Source of the DNA: Blastocystis sp. Blastoise
Lineage: Eukaryota; Sar; Bigyra; Opalinata; Blastocystidae
Assembly (NCBI GenBank): GCA_039096225.1
Contig: JBBPEB010000028.1
Coordinates: 501,501 to 565,500, forward strand
DNA: 64,000 nt
Direction of reading: 5' to 3'
Part shown: positions 63,488 to 64,000 of the stretch, in pieces
How positions within the stretch are numbered: the stretch's first letter is position 1
Layout: each line of letters starts with the position of its first letter
The notes under the pieces: model-generated
The model's database searches: none
What the model was told of the DNA's origin: nothing
Seen by the model: only the letters and a program-made list of their open reading frames with translations
Made by a program: the position numbers and the translations under genes

Positions 63488-64000
63488 ATCTATATTTTTT
63501 TTATAAATATAGAAATTTATATAGATTTTAGTATGTTTCTTAGAAAATTGTTTTGCTTTTTTTTCATTATTTGTATAACAACAAAATCTACTGATTGATT
63601 TTGGCTTTCAAAAATAATTGCTTATTATAAAAAAATATTTGTATTTGTTTGTTTGTGTTTTTTTGCAGAACTCCAGTTGGCACATAACAAAGTTAAATTA
63701 TTTATATCTAATACATGATTAAAAAAGAATATTCATATACAAAACATTATTATATATATAAGTATTATAAAGGGATCTATTTTATTTATCTTCTCCTAAT
63801 ATTTTATATTTTTTTAATTTGAAAATTTGTTGTTTTATAAAAAGAATTACTTGTTTAATAATACACACGTGATATGCGAATATATTTACTACTTTAAAAT
63901 AAATATCAACCAAAAAAAAGTATTTGAATAACATGGATTATCAATATATATTTATAGTGAGAAGAAGAAATATTATGTTTATTATTTAATATATATAGAA
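63488..64000. other. Window end, no gene seen
   Basis: AT-rich 3' flank of the glycosidase gene. Nothing else is supported before the window edge. Confidence 0.45.

Overview
This 64-kb window is nuclear DNA from a very AT-rich, intron-dense, gene-dense unicellular eukaryote. I could not name the organism. The evidence is spliced housekeeping genes found only in eukaryotes (dynactin p50, RanGAP, NMD3, 20S proteasome alpha, SEC11, OS-9, RAD6). Introns are short, about 35-200 nt, and nearly all start GTATAT/GTATTT and end in ATAG. Many genes carry asparagine-, serine- or acid-rich stretches. A BolA-like protein with a possible targeting leader suggests a mitochondrion or related organelle. BTB-TLDc and BTB/leucine-rich proteins, a large LamG-type surface protein and an animal-like alpha-N-acetylgalactosaminidase would fit an amoeboid or early-branching opisthokont-type protist; this placement is inference only.

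Layout. 0-9 kb: an unknown acidic/serine-rich protein, dynactin subunit 2, a RAD6-type E2 and a type II membrane glycosyltransferase. 9-15 kb: a small membrane-anchored protein, proteasome alpha (PSMA7 type), a BTB-TLDc protein and a DNAJC17/Cwf23-type J protein. 15-24 kb: a coiled-coil protein, a 193-bp hAT-type MITE, phosphoacetylglucosamine mutase, an unknown acidic protein and the NatC subunit NAA38. 24-37 kb: a type I surface protein, an OS-9-like ER lectin and a roughly 20-exon BTB/leucine-rich protein. 37-52.5 kb: RanGAP, SEC11, CDP-alcohol phosphotransferase, a secreted purple-acid-phosphatase-like enzyme, a multipass membrane protein, BolA, NMD3, a frame-broken gene, a FYV7-like rRNA-processing factor and a MIS12-like kinetochore protein. 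52.5-62.1 kb holds almost no convincing genes: dispersed and tandem repeats, a G-depleted tract of about 4 kb, a tRNA-like element and a possible spliced non-coding transcript. 62.1-63.5 kb: a GH27 NAGA-type glycosidase.

Functional links. The ER/secretory pathway is well represented (SEC11, OS-9, phosphotransferase, surface and secreted proteins). Nuclear transport and ribosome maturation are represented by RanGAP, NMD3 and the FYV7-like factor. Proteolysis is represented by PSMA7 and RAD6, and amino-sugar metabolism by AGM1 and NAGA. Divergent gene pairs with compact shared upstream regions are common.

The strongest unusual signals are an apparent U12-type AT-AC intron in RanGAP, a complete hAT-type MITE with a perfect 8-bp target duplication, the G-depleted tract with its flanking repeats, and several introns whose boundaries break the GT-AG rule. 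All exon structures were read by eye and checked for phase; none has transcript support here.
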